NCBI GenBank assembly: GCA_964623515.1
Contig: CAZURV010000009.1
Coordinates: forward strand, 1-64,000
Reading direction: 5' to 3'
From: RUG714 sp964623515
GTDB lineage: Bacteria; Bacillota; Clostridia; Oscillospirales; Acutalibacteraceae
DNA length: 64,000 nt
Below the pieces are notes generated by a model. It saw only the letters and a program-made list of their open reading frames with translations, had not been told where the DNA came from and made no database searches. Shown one piece after another: positions 17,190-25,669 of the stretch. Each line of letters opens with the position of its first letter. Within the stretch, counting starts at the first letter, position 1. The translations under genes and the position numbers were made by a program.

Positions 17190-18823
17190 TGGGTATATTT
17201 TCAAAGATAAACGAAGGTCTTAAGAAAACGCGGGACAATATGTCCGGTGCAATAGATTCAATGCTCAAAGGATTTAAAAATGTTGATGAAGAGTTGTTTG
17301 AAGAACTTGAAGAAATCCTTATTATGAGCGACGTAGGCGTGCCGACAACGCAGAGAATTATTGAAGAACTGCGCGCAAGAGTCAAAGCGGATAAGATAAA
17401 GGAAACATCGCAGGTTAAAGAAGAAATCAAGGATATTGTGGAAAGTATGATTTCTGGCGGTGAAGAGATGCACCTGTCTACCAAGCCTTCCGTTATTCTT
17501 ATGATCGGCGTAAACGGCGTAGGCAAAACAACAACAATCGGGAAGCTTGCGATGCGATATAAAAGCGAGGGCAAGAAAGTTATTCTCGGCGCTGCTGACA
17601 CTTTCCGTGCGGCGGCTATCGAACAGCTTGAGGTATGGGCAGAGCGCGCCGGAGTGGATATGATTAAGCACGGCGAAGGCGCAGATCCTGCGGCTGTTGT
17701 TTTTGATACGATTGCGGCCGGCAAATCAAGAGGAGCAGATATTATTATATGCGACACTGCGGGCAGACTTCATAACAAAAAGAATCTTATGGATGAACTG
17801 AATAAGATTTACAGGATTATAAACAGGGAGCTTCCGGAATCGGATAAGGAAATTCTGCTGGTGCTTGATGCCGCAACGGGGCAGAACGCCGTCAATCAGG
17901 CGGCTCAGTTCAGAGAGGCGGCAGGAATCACAGGTATTGTGCTTACGAAGCTTGACGGTACCGCAAAAGGCGGCGTTGTGATTGCAATTCGGGAAAATCT
18001 TCGTATCCCCGTTAAATATATAGGTATAGGCGAGGGTATCGATGATTTGCAGACGTTTGATCCCCACAGCTACGTTCAGGCTTTGTTTGTGGGTGAAAAT
18101 GATTCGGATGAAGGAAACGAAAAACACAGCACGGAGACTCCAGAATACGAAGCTGCAACCGTCAGAGAAGATTTATCCGATAACGAGATACAGGCAGAAG
18201 AAAATGCAGACGCAGGGGAAAAAACAGAGAAACAGCCGTTAAAATTTGTTCTTGCGAGCCATAATGCAAAAAAACTTGAGGAAATGGCAAGAATACTGAA
18301 TCCAATGGGTATTGACATTTTAACTGCGGAAGACATGGGATTTACGGATGAACCGGAGGAAACCGGGTCAACATTTGAAGAAAATGCGCAGATAAAAGCA
18401 AAAGCAGTTTGTGAAGCTTTGTCCATGCCGACGATTGCTGATGACAGCGGACTGTGCGTTGACGCGCTCGGCGGGGCTCCCGGAATTTATTCGGCGCGGT
18501 ATTCCGGTGGGGACGACACAGATAATAATGATAAACTGCTCGAAGAAATGCAGGATGTTCCTAAAAAAGAACGCACGGCGAGATACGTCTGCGCCGTTTG
18601 TCTTGCGTTTCCGGACGGCCGCACGCTTACAGTGCGCGGAGAGTGTTTAGGTACAATCGGATACAAGTGCAAAGGGTTAAACGGTTTCGGATATGATCCG
18701 CTTTTTTGCGTAGGTCACAAAACAATGGCACAGCTTTCTGATACAAAGAAAGATAAAATATCACACAGAGGTAGCGCGCTTAAAAAATTAGCAGAGGAGC
18801 TGCCGGAATATTTGGAGAGATAA
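17189..18823 (+). CDS. ftsY-rdgB: FtsY-RdgB fusion: SRP receptor GTPase joined to XTP/dITP diphosphatase
   Basis: A single 544-residue frame contains two complete enzymes. Residues 1-303 are FtsY, the signal recognition particle receptor: NG domain with G1 GVNGVGKTTT (107-116), ADTFRAAA (136-143), DTAGR (189-193) and TKLDG (253-257). Residues 304-349 are an acidic, low-complexity linker. Residues 350-544 are an RdgB/HAM1 nucleotide pyrophosphatase that removes inosine and xanthosine triphosphates: SHNAKKLEEM (357-366), TGSTFEENA (392-400), ADDSGLCVDALGGAPG (417-432), GFGYDPLF (499-506), SHRGSA (525-530). In related genomes the genes are usually neighbours; here no stop or start separates them. 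The usual acidic A domain of FtsY is nearly absent at the N-terminus. Confidence 0.93.
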   Translation: MGIFSKINEGLKKTRDNMSGAIDSMLKGFKNVDEELFEELEEILIMSDVGVPTTQRIIEELRARVKADKIKETSQVKEEIKDIVESMISGGEEMHLSTKPSVILMIGVNGVGKTTTIGKLAMRYKSEGKKVILGAADTFRAAAIEQLEVWAERAGVDMIKHGEGADPAAVVFDTIAAGKSRGADIIICDTAGRLHNKKNLMDELNKIYRIINRELPESDKEILLVLDAATGQNAVNQAAQFREAAGITGIVLTKLDGTAKGGVVIAIRENLRIPVKYIGIGEGIDDLQTFDPHSYVQALFVGENDSDEGNEKHSTETPEYEAATVREDLSDNEIQAEENADAGEKTEKQPLKFVLASHNAKKLEEMARILNPMGIDILTAEDMGFTDEPEETGSTFEENAQIKAKAVCEALSMPTIADDSGLCVDALGGAPGIYSARYSGGDDTDNNDKLLEEMQDVPKKERTARYVCAVCLAFPDGRTLTVRGECLGTIGYKCKGLNGFGYDPLFCVGHKTMAQLSDTKKDKISHRGSALKKLAEELPEYLER

Positions 18824-19120
18824 ATGAAAAGTAAGGAAAGAGCTGTATGGCGCAGCAAGGCAAATACGCTTGAACCTCTTTTTCAAGTGGGAAAAGGCGG
18901 TATAAACGATGCGCTTATCGCACAGACTGATGATGCGTTAAGGGCAAGAGAGCTTATAAAACTTCGCGTGCTTCTTGAAACAAGCCCGGAAAAGCCAAAG
19001 GATATTGCGCAAAAGCTAGCCACGGCTACCGGCAGTGACGTGATTCAGGTTGTCGGCGGAAGCATGGTGTTTTATCGATTCAATCCGGAGCTTCATAAAA
19101 ATGAAAACAAGCACAGATAA
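18824..19120 (+). CDS. yhbY: YhbY-type CRM-domain ribosome assembly RNA-binding protein
   Basis: A 98-residue protein with a single CRS1-YhbY (CRM) domain. Conserved features are the basic start ERAVWRSKANTLEP, the loop FQVGKGGINDALI (a GxxG-type RNA-contact loop), the helix with RELIKLRVL, and the C-terminal sheet VVGGSMVFYRFNP. YhbY associates with pre-50S particles. The ATG follows immediately after the stop of the fusion gene. The last 20 nt overlap the start of nadD, indicating translational coupling. Confidence 0.9.
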   Translation: MKSKERAVWRSKANTLEPLFQVGKGGINDALIAQTDDALRARELIKLRVLLETSPEKPKDIAQKLATATGSDVIQVVGGSMVFYRFNPELHKNENKHR

Positions 19121-19721
19121 AATAGGAATTTTCGGAGGTACGTTCAATCCTGTACATAACGGACATATAAGGCTTCTTAATTCTTTGGCCCGGGAATGCA
19201 GATTTGATAGGATAATTGTGATTCCCACTGCATTGCCGCCGCATAAGCAAGTGTCCCATCTTGCTTCCGGAGAACAGCGGATGAAAATGTGTTCGCTCGC
19301 CTTTGAAGATTTTAGAGGAATCGAAATCAGCGATTATGAAATAAAAAAGGGCGGTAAAAGCTATACTTTTGAAACTTTGGCGCATTTTAAAACCGTTTAT
19401 CCGAATTCAGCGCTTTATTTTATCATGGGAACGGATATGTTTCTGTCGTTCGGAGAATGGCGGGAACCGCAGAAAATTCTGGAAAATGCGATTTTGCTCT
19501 GCGGTGCAAGAGACAACAGCGTTTCTTTTGAAGAGATTGATTATTACGCGCACAAAAAGCTCGGTCTGAATGAAAAACAGTACAAAATCTGTTTTGCGGA
19601 GCCGTTTGAAATTTCTTCAAGCGAACTCAGAGCAAAACTTGTTGCGGGTGAAGATATCAGTATGTATGTGCCGAAAAAAGTTTTGCAGTATATATATTCG
19701 GAGAAACTGTATGTTAAATGA
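19101..19721 (+). CDS. nadD: Nicotinate-nucleotide adenylyltransferase
   Basis: A 206-residue enzyme that joins ATP and nicotinate mononucleotide to give deamido-NAD. The nucleotidyltransferase signature GGTFNPVHNGH is at 12-22, TALPPHKQ follows, and the C-terminal ISSSELRAKL corresponds to the conserved ISSTxIR motif. I chose ATG at 19101, which puts the GGTFNP motif at the usual distance from the N-terminus; an in-frame GTG further upstream would add 17 residues unlike the family. It overlaps yhbY by 20 nt and yqeK by 11 nt. nadD-yqeK-rsfS is a conserved Firmicutes block. Confidence 0.95.
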   Translation: MKTSTDKIGIFGGTFNPVHNGHIRLLNSLARECRFDRIIVIPTALPPHKQVSHLASGEQRMKMCSLAFEDFRGIEISDYEIKKGGKSYTFETLAHFKTVYPNSALYFIMGTDMFLSFGEWREPQKILENAILLCGARDNSVSFEEIDYYAHKKLGLNEKQYKICFAEPFEISSSELRAKLVAGEDISMYVPKKVLQYIYSEKLYVK

Positions 19722-20283
19722 TTTAAAAATGATAGCTTCACTGAAATCAAGGCTTGAGGAAAAAAGATTTTTTCATTCGCTGAACGTTGCAGACGTGGCA
19801 AAAGAACTTGCGGAGATTTATGGCTGTGATGGTCAAAAGGCATATTATGCGGGACTGGTTCACGACTGCACAAAAAATACACCTGCGGATAAACAGCTTG
19901 AGATAATAAAAATCGGAGGGATTGAGTTAACCAAGCTTGAAAAAAACAGTCCGAAGCTTTGGCATGCAATCAGCGGAAGCATTTTTATGCAAACAGAGTA
20001 CGGAATTACAGATAAAGATATGATTTCGGCAGTGAGATATCATACCACCGGAAAAGCGAATATGAACCTTTTGGAGAAGATTGTTTATGTTGCCGATTTC
20101 ACAAGCGCCGAGAGGAATTACAACCATGTTGAAGAAATACGCGCTTTTGCAAAATCCAATCTTGACAGAGCTGTTTTTGAGGGTGCGGACTTTTGCATCA
20201 AAAAACTTACTGCGGCAGGCAGCCTGATTCATCCCGATACGGTTGCTGCACGCGATTATTACGGGAAGGAAAATCTAAAATGA
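19711..20283 (+). CDS. yqeK: HD-domain phosphohydrolase YqeK (diadenosine tetraphosphatase type)
   Basis: A 190-residue HD-superfamily protein. Metal-binding motifs are visible: RFFHSLNVA near the N-terminus, GLVHDCTKN (HD), WHAISGS, RYHTTG and VADFTSAERN. Bacillus and Staphylococcus YqeK hydrolyse Ap4A symmetrically. The start ATG at 19711 lies in the last codons of nadD; a longer upstream frame would overlap nadD extensively and lacks family similarity. Its stop overlaps the rsfS start as ATGA. Confidence 0.9.
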   Translation: MLNDLKMIASLKSRLEEKRFFHSLNVADVAKELAEIYGCDGQKAYYAGLVHDCTKNTPADKQLEIIKIGGIELTKLEKNSPKLWHAISGSIFMQTEYGITDKDMISAVRYHTTGKANMNLLEKIVYVADFTSAERNYNHVEEIRAFAKSNLDRAVFEGADFCIKKLTAAGSLIHPDTVAARDYYGKENLK

Positions 20284-20636
20284 AAACAGAAGAAAAAATT
20301 GAGGTTATAGTAAGGGCTTTAGACGGTAAAAAAGCGGTTGACATCAAAGTAATCAAGATTGATGCGCTGACTACGATTGCAGATTATTTTATTATTGCAA
20401 CGGGAACCTCATCAACACAGGTAAAATCTCTTGCCGATGAGGTTGAATATAAAATGAACGAAGCGGGAGAAAAACCGCATCACACAGAGGGCAAAAGTAC
20501 GGGCTGGATTTTGCTGGACTATATATCCGCAGTGGTTCATATTCTCAACGCCGAGTCCAGGGAATTCTATAATCTTGAGCATTTGTGGCAGGATGGAGAA
20601 GAAATTGATATCAGCGGTTTTACGAGTCAGGGATGA
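20280..20636 (+). CDS. rsfS: Ribosome silencing factor RsfS
   Basis: A 118-residue protein that binds ribosomal protein L14 and blocks subunit joining under starvation. Diagnostic stretches are ADYFIIATGTSSTQVKSLAD, KPHHTEGKSTGWILLDY and FYNLEHLWQDGEE. Length fits the family. It starts within the yqeK stop (ATGA), so the nadD-yqeK-rsfS block is fully coupled. It is probably the last gene of the operon; I see no clear terminator in the 55 nt before leuS. Confidence 0.95.
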   Translation: MKTEEKIEVIVRALDGKKAVDIKVIKIDALTTIADYFIIATGTSSTQVKSLADEVEYKMNEAGEKPHHTEGKSTGWILLDYISAVVHILNAESREFYNLEHLWQDGEEIDISGFTSQG

Positions 20637-20691
20637 TTCATCAGTATTCTGCAATAAGAAATAATATAAAATCTGAAGGGGATATATCAGA

Positions 20692-23103
20692 ATGTCGAGC
20701 TATAATTTTAAAAAGATTGAAAAAAAGTGGCAGAAAATATGGGATGAAAAAGGCACGTTTTATGCAATAAACGATTATACATTGCCTAAGTATTATTGCC
20801 TTGTGGAGTTTCCGTATCCGTCGGGACAGGGGCTACATGTCGGCCATCCGAGATCGTATACGGCATTGGATATTGTCGCGAGGAAAAAGAGACTGGAAGG
20901 CTATAACGTTCTGTATCCTATGGGCTGGGACGCTTTCGGTCTGCCCACGGAAAACTTTGCAATAAAAAATAACATTCATCCGGAAATCGTCACTGCAAAA
21001 AACATAGCTCATTTTAAGGAACAGCTTAAAAGTCTCGGATTTTCCTTTGACTGGTCCAGGGAAATAAATACGACCGACCCCGAGTACTATAAATGGACAC
21101 AGTGGATTTTCCTTCAGCTTTATAAAAAAGGCTTGGCTTATAAAAAAGAAATGGCTGTAAACTGGTGTACAAGCTGTAAATGCGTGCTGGCGAATGAAGA
21201 AGTTGTCAATGGCGTATGTGAACGCTGCGGAAGCGAAGTTGTCCGCAAAGTAAAGAGTCAGTGGATGCTTAAAATCACGGAATATGCAGACCGCCTTGCA
21301 AGCGACCTTGATGATGTAAATTTTATTGACAGAGTGAAAATTCAGCAGCGAAACTGGATAGGACGTTCAACAGGCGCAGAGGTTGATTTCACCGCAACAA
21401 CGGGAGATGTTTTAACGGTTTATACCACGCGTCCCGATACGCTTTTCGGAGCTACCTATATGGTTATCAGCCCGGAACATTCTCTGATTGCAAAATGGTG
21501 GGATAAACTTGAAAACAAAGAGCAAATCAGGGCATATCAGCAGGAAGCTGCTAAAAAGAGCGATTTTGAACGAACCGAAGTGAATAAGGATAAAACAGGT
21601 GTGGAGCTTATAGGCGTCCGCGCGGTTAACCCTGTGAATAATGTAGAAATACCGATATTTATTTCCGATTATGTTTTAGCATCTTACGGTACGGGCGCAA
21701 TTATGGCTGTTCCTGCTCATGATACAAGAGACTGGGAATTCGCAAAGGCATTTCATATTCCGATGATAGAGGTTGTAAAAGGCGGGAATATTGAAAATGA
21801 AGCGTTTACGGATTGTGCATCGGGCATTATGGTAAATTCCGGTTTTCTTACGGGTATGAGTGTTGATGAGGCTAAGGAAGCAATTATAAAATGGCTTAGT
21901 GATAACGGGAAAGGGCGCAAAAAGGTTAATTTCAAACTCCGAGACTGGGTATTTTCACGCCAAAGATATTGGGGAGAGCCGATTCCGATGGTATATTGTG
22001 AAAAATGCGGATGGGTTCCTTTGCCCGAGGACGAACTTCCGCTGAAACTGCCGAGGGTTGAAAGTTATGAGCCGACAGATAACGGAGAAAGTCCTCTTTC
22101 GAAGCTGACGGACTGGGTGAATACCACTTGTCCGCACTGCGGAGGACCTGCAAAGAGAGAAACCGACACAATGCCGCAGTGGGCGGGATCTTCATGGTAT
22201 TTCCTCAGATATTGTGATCCGCATAACAGCGAGGCGTTTGCATCAAAAGAAGCTCTCGAATACTGGACGCCTGTGGACTGGTATAACGGAGGAATGGAGC
22301 ATACTACACTGCATCTGCTTTACAGCCGATTCTGGCATAAGTTCCTTTATGATATCGGTGCGGTGCCCACAAATGAGCCGTATCAGAAGCGCACGAGCCA
22401 TGGAATGATACTTGGTGAAAACGGTGAAAAAATGAGCAAATCGCGCGGTAACGTTGTAAATCCAGATGATATTGTGGATGAATACGGCGCTGACACAATG
22501 CGGCTTTACGAAATGTTCATAGGTGATTTTGAAAAGGCTGCGCCATGGAACAGTTCATCTATAAAAGGATGCAGGCGTTTTATTGAAAGAGTATGGTCAC
22601 TTCAGGATATACTGACTGACGGCAATGCATATACGGAAGCACTTGAAAGCGATTTTCACAAAACAATCAAAAAAGTAAGCTCCGATATAGACAATCTCAA
22701 AGCAAATACTGCGATAGCTACGATGATGAGTCTGTTGAATAAGATTCTTGAAATCGGTTCAATCAATAAAGCTGAAATGAAAACTTTGCTGATTCTTCTC
22801 AATCCCTTTGCACCGCATGTAACGGAAGAAATCTGGGAAGTACAAGGCTTCGGCGGAATGCTCAATGAACAGAAGTGGCCGGAATATGACGAGGCTAAGT
22901 GCGCGGACAGCACTGCGGAAATCGTGATTCAGATTAACGGAAAAGTAAGGGATAAGCTTGTTATAAATATTGACGCACAGCAAGACGAGGTTTTAAAAAA
23001 AGCTTATCAAAGTGCAAAAATTGCCGCGGCAGTTGCGGGGAAAAAGATTGTGAAAGAAATCTATGTTAAAAGCAAATTGGTGAATATTGTAGTCCGCGGA
23101 TAA
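20692..23103 (+). CDS. leuS: Leucyl-tRNA synthetase
   Basis: An 803-residue class I aminoacyl-tRNA synthetase that charges tRNA-Leu. The HIGH motif is HVGH (49-52) in PSGQGLHVGHPRSY, the editing (CP1) domain includes YTTRPDTLFGATYMV and GTGAIMAVPAHDTRD, and the KMSKS motif (about residue 580) is intact. A zinc-ribbon with CTSCKCVLANE and CERCG precedes the editing domain. The anticodon-binding region follows the KMSKS loop and ends with the usual small C-terminal domain. No T-box leader is visible in front of it, unlike many Firmicutes synthetase genes. Confidence 0.97.
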   Translation: MSSYNFKKIEKKWQKIWDEKGTFYAINDYTLPKYYCLVEFPYPSGQGLHVGHPRSYTALDIVARKKRLEGYNVLYPMGWDAFGLPTENFAIKNNIHPEIVTAKNIAHFKEQLKSLGFSFDWSREINTTDPEYYKWTQWIFLQLYKKGLAYKKEMAVNWCTSCKCVLANEEVVNGVCERCGSEVVRKVKSQWMLKITEYADRLASDLDDVNFIDRVKIQQRNWIGRSTGAEVDFTATTGDVLTVYTTRPDTLFGATYMVISPEHSLIAKWWDKLENKEQIRAYQQEAAKKSDFERTEVNKDKTGVELIGVRAVNPVNNVEIPIFISDYVLASYGTGAIMAVPAHDTRDWEFAKAFHIPMIEVVKGGNIENEAFTDCASGIMVNSGFLTGMSVDEAKEAIIKWLSDNGKGRKKVNFKLRDWVFSRQRYWGEPIPMVYCEKCGWVPLPEDELPLKLPRVESYEPTDNGESPLSKLTDWVNTTCPHCGGPAKRETDTMPQWAGSSWYFLRYCDPHNSEAFASKEALEYWTPVDWYNGGMEHTTLHLLYSRFWHKFLYDIGAVPTNEPYQKRTSHGMILGENGEKMSKSRGNVVNPDDIVDEYGADTMRLYEMFIGDFEKAAPWNSSSIKGCRRFIERVWSLQDILTDGNAYTEALESDFHKTIKKVSSDIDNLKANTAIATMMSLLNKILEIGSINKAEMKTLLILLNPFAPHVTEEIWEVQGFGGMLNEQKWPEYDEAKCADSTAEIVIQINGKVRDKLVINIDAQQDEVLKKAYQSAKIAAAVAGKKIVKEIYVKSKLVNIVVRG

Positions 23104-23111
23104 AAAATTTG

Positions 23112-23140
23112 TTGACACAGCCTTTAATTCTATGTATAAT
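23112..23140 (+). promoter_or_regulatory. Consensus sigma-A promoter of rpsU
   Basis: TTGACA (23112-23117), 17-bp spacer, TATAAT (23135-23140): a perfect match at both hexamers, as expected for a strongly expressed ribosomal protein gene. Confidence 0.92.
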
Positions 23141-23194
23141 AAAGCGGTAATCTATAATTTATATAGAAATCTCCATTTAAGGGAGGGAAGAAAA

Positions 23195-23368
23195 ATGAGT
23201 ACTGTTCGTGTAAAGGAAAACGAAAGCCTTGAAAGCGCATTAAGAAGGTTTAAAAGACAAACTTCTCGAGACGGCGTTATTCAGGAAGTCCGCAAAAGAG
23301 AACATTACGAAAAGCCGTCTGTAAAGCGCAAGAAAAAATCTGAGGCAGCTCGTAAGCGTAAATACTAA
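23195..23368 (+). CDS. rpsU: 30S ribosomal protein S21
   Basis: A 57-residue basic protein. STVRVKENESLESALRRFKRQ is the S21 signature and the C-terminus is a lysine/arginine tail (KRKKKSEAARKRKY). S21 helps mRNA binding by the small subunit. ATG at 23195 follows the Shine-Dalgarno GGGAGGG; an upstream in-frame start at 23132 would lie inside the -10 region of the promoter and can be excluded. It is monocistronic, with its own consensus promoter and terminator. Confidence 0.96.
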   Translation: MSTVRVKENESLESALRRFKRQTSRDGVIQEVRKREHYEKPSVKRKKKSEAARKRKY

Positions 23369-23383
23369 TTTAATACATAAGAT

Positions 23384-23426
23384 AAATCCGCTTGTTATGG
23401 CTACCATATCGGCGGATTTTGTTTTT
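23384..23426 (+). terminator. Intrinsic terminator after rpsU
   Basis: AAATCCGC (23384-23391) / GCGGATTT (23412-23419) stem with a long loop, followed by TGTTTTT. Confidence 0.75.
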
Positions 23427-23455
23427 AATTTGCCAGAAAATTTACGGAGGAACAA

Positions 23456-24046
23456 ATGTTAAAAGGCGAGGCATATTTACCTGATTATATTTTCGAAAGT
23501 ATACTGGATATAACGCCGGCATTTCTTAAATCCCACGGAATAAAAGGGATTCTGTGCGATAGCGATAACACCTTGGCTTATGATAACAGAAAAGAAGTTC
23601 TTCCGTCCGCCGCCGATTGGATAAATTCCATGCAAGCGGCGGGAATCAAAATCTGCCTGATGAGCAACGGGTATCTCGTGCGGAATATGCCGGTGATAAA
23701 AAAGCTCGGTCTTAAAATCTGGAATACCAGAAGCCATAAGCCGCGGAAATTCGGATATAAAAAGTGCTGTAAAAAACTCGGCCTTGATAAATCGGAAGTC
23801 GCAATGATTGGAGACCAGATGAAAACGGATATAAGAGGAGCCAATAATTTTAATATCCTGTCGCTTTATGTGATGCCGTTTGCATTTGAAACCAATCCTT
23901 TTTATAAAAATATATTTAAAAAGCGCAGAGCCATTGAACGAAAATATTTTAAGATGTATAATTCTTTAAACGGAACAAAATTTGATTTCCCGGATATAAT
24001 AAAAGCTGAAATGTATGAGGAGGATTTGAAAGAATGCGTATATTAG
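23456..24046 (+). CDS. yqeG: YqeG family HAD-type phosphatase
   Basis: A 196-residue HAD hydrolase. The nucleophile motif is CDSDNTL (Asp35 and Asp37), motif II is LMSNGY, and motif IV is MIGDQMKTDIRGAN. Members of the family (also TIGR01668) include mitochondrial Gep4-type phosphatidylglycerophosphate phosphatases, so a PGP phosphatase role is possible but unproven. A cluster of basic and aromatic residues near 150-165 could contact membranes. The C-terminal 13 nt overlap aroQ. ATG has the Shine-Dalgarno GGAGG. Confidence 0.85.
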   Translation: MLKGEAYLPDYIFESILDITPAFLKSHGIKGILCDSDNTLAYDNRKEVLPSAADWINSMQAAGIKICLMSNGYLVRNMPVIKKLGLKIWNTRSHKPRKFGYKKCCKKLGLDKSEVAMIGDQMKTDIRGANNFNILSLYVMPFAFETNPFYKNIFKKRRAIERKYFKMYNSLNGTKFDFPDIIKAEMYEEDLKECVY

Positions 24047-24468
24047 TGTTAAACGGCGTGAATCTGAATATGACGGGTATCCGCCAGCCTGATGTTTATG
24101 GAAGTGAAACGCTTGAAGATATAAACCGTGAAATAGCTGCACACTGTTTAGGAATAAACGTAAAATGTGATTTTTTTCAAACAAACAGCGAGGGGGAAAT
24201 GGTTGATGCTATTCATAAAACCCGCCTTGGATACGATGGTGTTGTTCTCAATGCCGGCGCATGGACGCATTATTCCTATGCAGTGAGAGATGCAATTGCT
24301 TCTGTTGATATACCGTTTGTGGAAACCCATATGAGCGATATTACCAAGCGTGAGGAATTCAGGCGCACAAGTGTGATTTCGGATGTGTGCGCACATACTG
24401 TTATGGGATTTGGCAAACTTTCCTATATCAAAGCAGTCGACTGGCTTGTTGAAAACGGAGGAAAATAA
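24034..24468 (+). CDS. aroQ: 3-dehydroquinate dehydratase, type II
   Basis: A 144-residue dodecameric shikimate-pathway enzyme that dehydrates 3-dehydroquinate. Catalytic Tyr22 (DVYGSETL), Arg17, Asn73 with AGAWTHYSYA, His99 (VETHMSDI) and Arg110 are all present. The usual NGPNLN start is NGVNLN here. It overlaps yqeG by 13 nt and precedes pepP by 2 nt, an arrangement seen in other Clostridia (aroQ-pepP-efp). Other aro genes are not in the window. Confidence 0.94.
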   Translation: MRILVLNGVNLNMTGIRQPDVYGSETLEDINREIAAHCLGINVKCDFFQTNSEGEMVDAIHKTRLGYDGVVLNAGAWTHYSYAVRDAIASVDIPFVETHMSDITKREEFRRTSVISDVCAHTVMGFGKLSYIKAVDWLVENGGK

Positions 24469-24470
24469 TC

Positions 24471-25547
24471 GTGACGGAATTTATAAAACGATTTCAGCAA
24501 CTTATGCCGGAGCAATGTGATTGCGCAGTGATAACAAGTAGGGAAAACAGAATCTATTTTCTCGGGTTTGCCGCTTCAAACGGAACGCTTGCGATAGGAA
24601 GAAATAAAGCAGTTTTTTTTACGGATTCAAGATATATAACGGCGGCAAGGCAGGCGATAGACGGCGCAGACGTTGTTTTGCAGACGGAATCTGTCGATAA
24701 GATGCTGAAAGCCGTAGTTGAGGAAAACGGATATAACAATATAGCGTTTGAAGCAACAAGGATAAGCGTTTCCCGTGCGGATGAATTAAAAAAGAATTTT
24801 GCCGATAAAAATCCGGATTTCAGCGGTGAAATCGATCGTATTATTCTAAAGAAAATCAGGAGATTTAAAACTACGAAAGAAGTTGAAAAAATAAAGGAAG
24901 CGCAGAAAATTACAGCGGATGCGTTTATGCATATCTGTGAATATATAAAACCGGGAATGACAGAAAAACAAGTACAGCTTGAACTTGATTTTTATATGCT
25001 TTCGCACGGTGCGGATGCGCTTTCTTTTGAAACGATCGTGGTTGCAGGTGAAAATTCAGCAAAACCGCATGGCGTTCCGGGGCAAAAGATTATTGAGAAC
25101 GGTGAGTTTGTAACAATGGATTTCGGAGCGGTTAAGGATTTTTATCACAGCGATATGACGAGAACCATATGTGTCGGAAAAGCGGACGCGGAAATGAAAC
25201 AGGTTTATGATACGGTTCTGTATGCGCAAACAGCTGCAATTCAGGCGGCTACGGCGGGAGAAAAGTGTTCCGTTATAGACAGATGTGCGAGAGATGTGAT
25301 TGCCGGGGCGGGTTACGGAGCATATTTCGGGCACGGAACAGGACACGGAGTCGGCGTTGAAATTCATGAGCAACCGTGTTTCAGTCCGTCAAGCACCGAT
25401 ACGTTTTCAAACGGGGATGTCGTTACGGTTGAACCAGGAATATATATTCCGGGGAAATTCGGCGTCAGAATAGAAGATATGGTTTATCTATGTGGCGGAA
25501 AAACCGTAAATCTCACTTCAAGTCCCAAAGCGCTTATCGAATTATAG
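24471..25547 (+). CDS. pepP: Xaa-Pro aminopeptidase (M24 family)
   Basis: A 358-residue cytoplasmic metallopeptidase that removes N-terminal residues before proline. An N-terminal creatinase-like domain (about 1-125) precedes the pita-bread catalytic domain. Metal ligands are visible in MDFGAVKDF (Asp217), HSDMTRT (Asp228), GHGTGHGVG, VEPGIY and VRIEDM. The start codon is GTG at 24471, supported by the Shine-Dalgarno GGAGG about 8 nt upstream. It lies between aroQ and efp; EF-P, encoded next, rescues ribosomes on polyproline, so the pairing makes functional sense. Confidence 0.93.
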   Translation: MTEFIKRFQQLMPEQCDCAVITSRENRIYFLGFAASNGTLAIGRNKAVFFTDSRYITAARQAIDGADVVLQTESVDKMLKAVVEENGYNNIAFEATRISVSRADELKKNFADKNPDFSGEIDRIILKKIRRFKTTKEVEKIKEAQKITADAFMHICEYIKPGMTEKQVQLELDFYMLSHGADALSFETIVVAGENSAKPHGVPGQKIIENGEFVTMDFGAVKDFYHSDMTRTICVGKADAEMKQVYDTVLYAQTAAIQAATAGEKCSVIDRCARDVIAGAGYGAYFGHGTGHGVGVEIHEQPCFSPSSTDTFSNGDVVTVEPGIYIPGKFGVRIEDMVYLCGGKTVNLTSSPKALIEL

Positions 25548-25557
25548 TAAATAATAC

Positions 25558-25586
25558 TTGATTATTTTATAATTTAATATTATAAT
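25558..25586 (+). promoter_or_regulatory. Sigma-A promoter of efp
   Basis: TTGATT (25558-25563), 17-bp spacer, TATAAT (25581-25586). Confidence 0.7.
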
Positions 25587-25669
25587 GTGTTTGCAACCCG
25601 ATGGGGTATATAGGCGTCTGCTGTTATCAGGCAGATTGAACGGGCATATTTGCAGGAGGTATTTTTGAT

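Noticed and set aside
17113..17757. 214-codon open frame on the minus strand
   Set aside because: It lies antisense to the ftsY part of the fusion gene, with Ser/Ile/Pro-rich shadow composition and no start signal.
20637..20691. Possible T-box leader before leuS
   Set aside because: The gap is only 55 nt and contains neither the T-box consensus nor a specifier stem.
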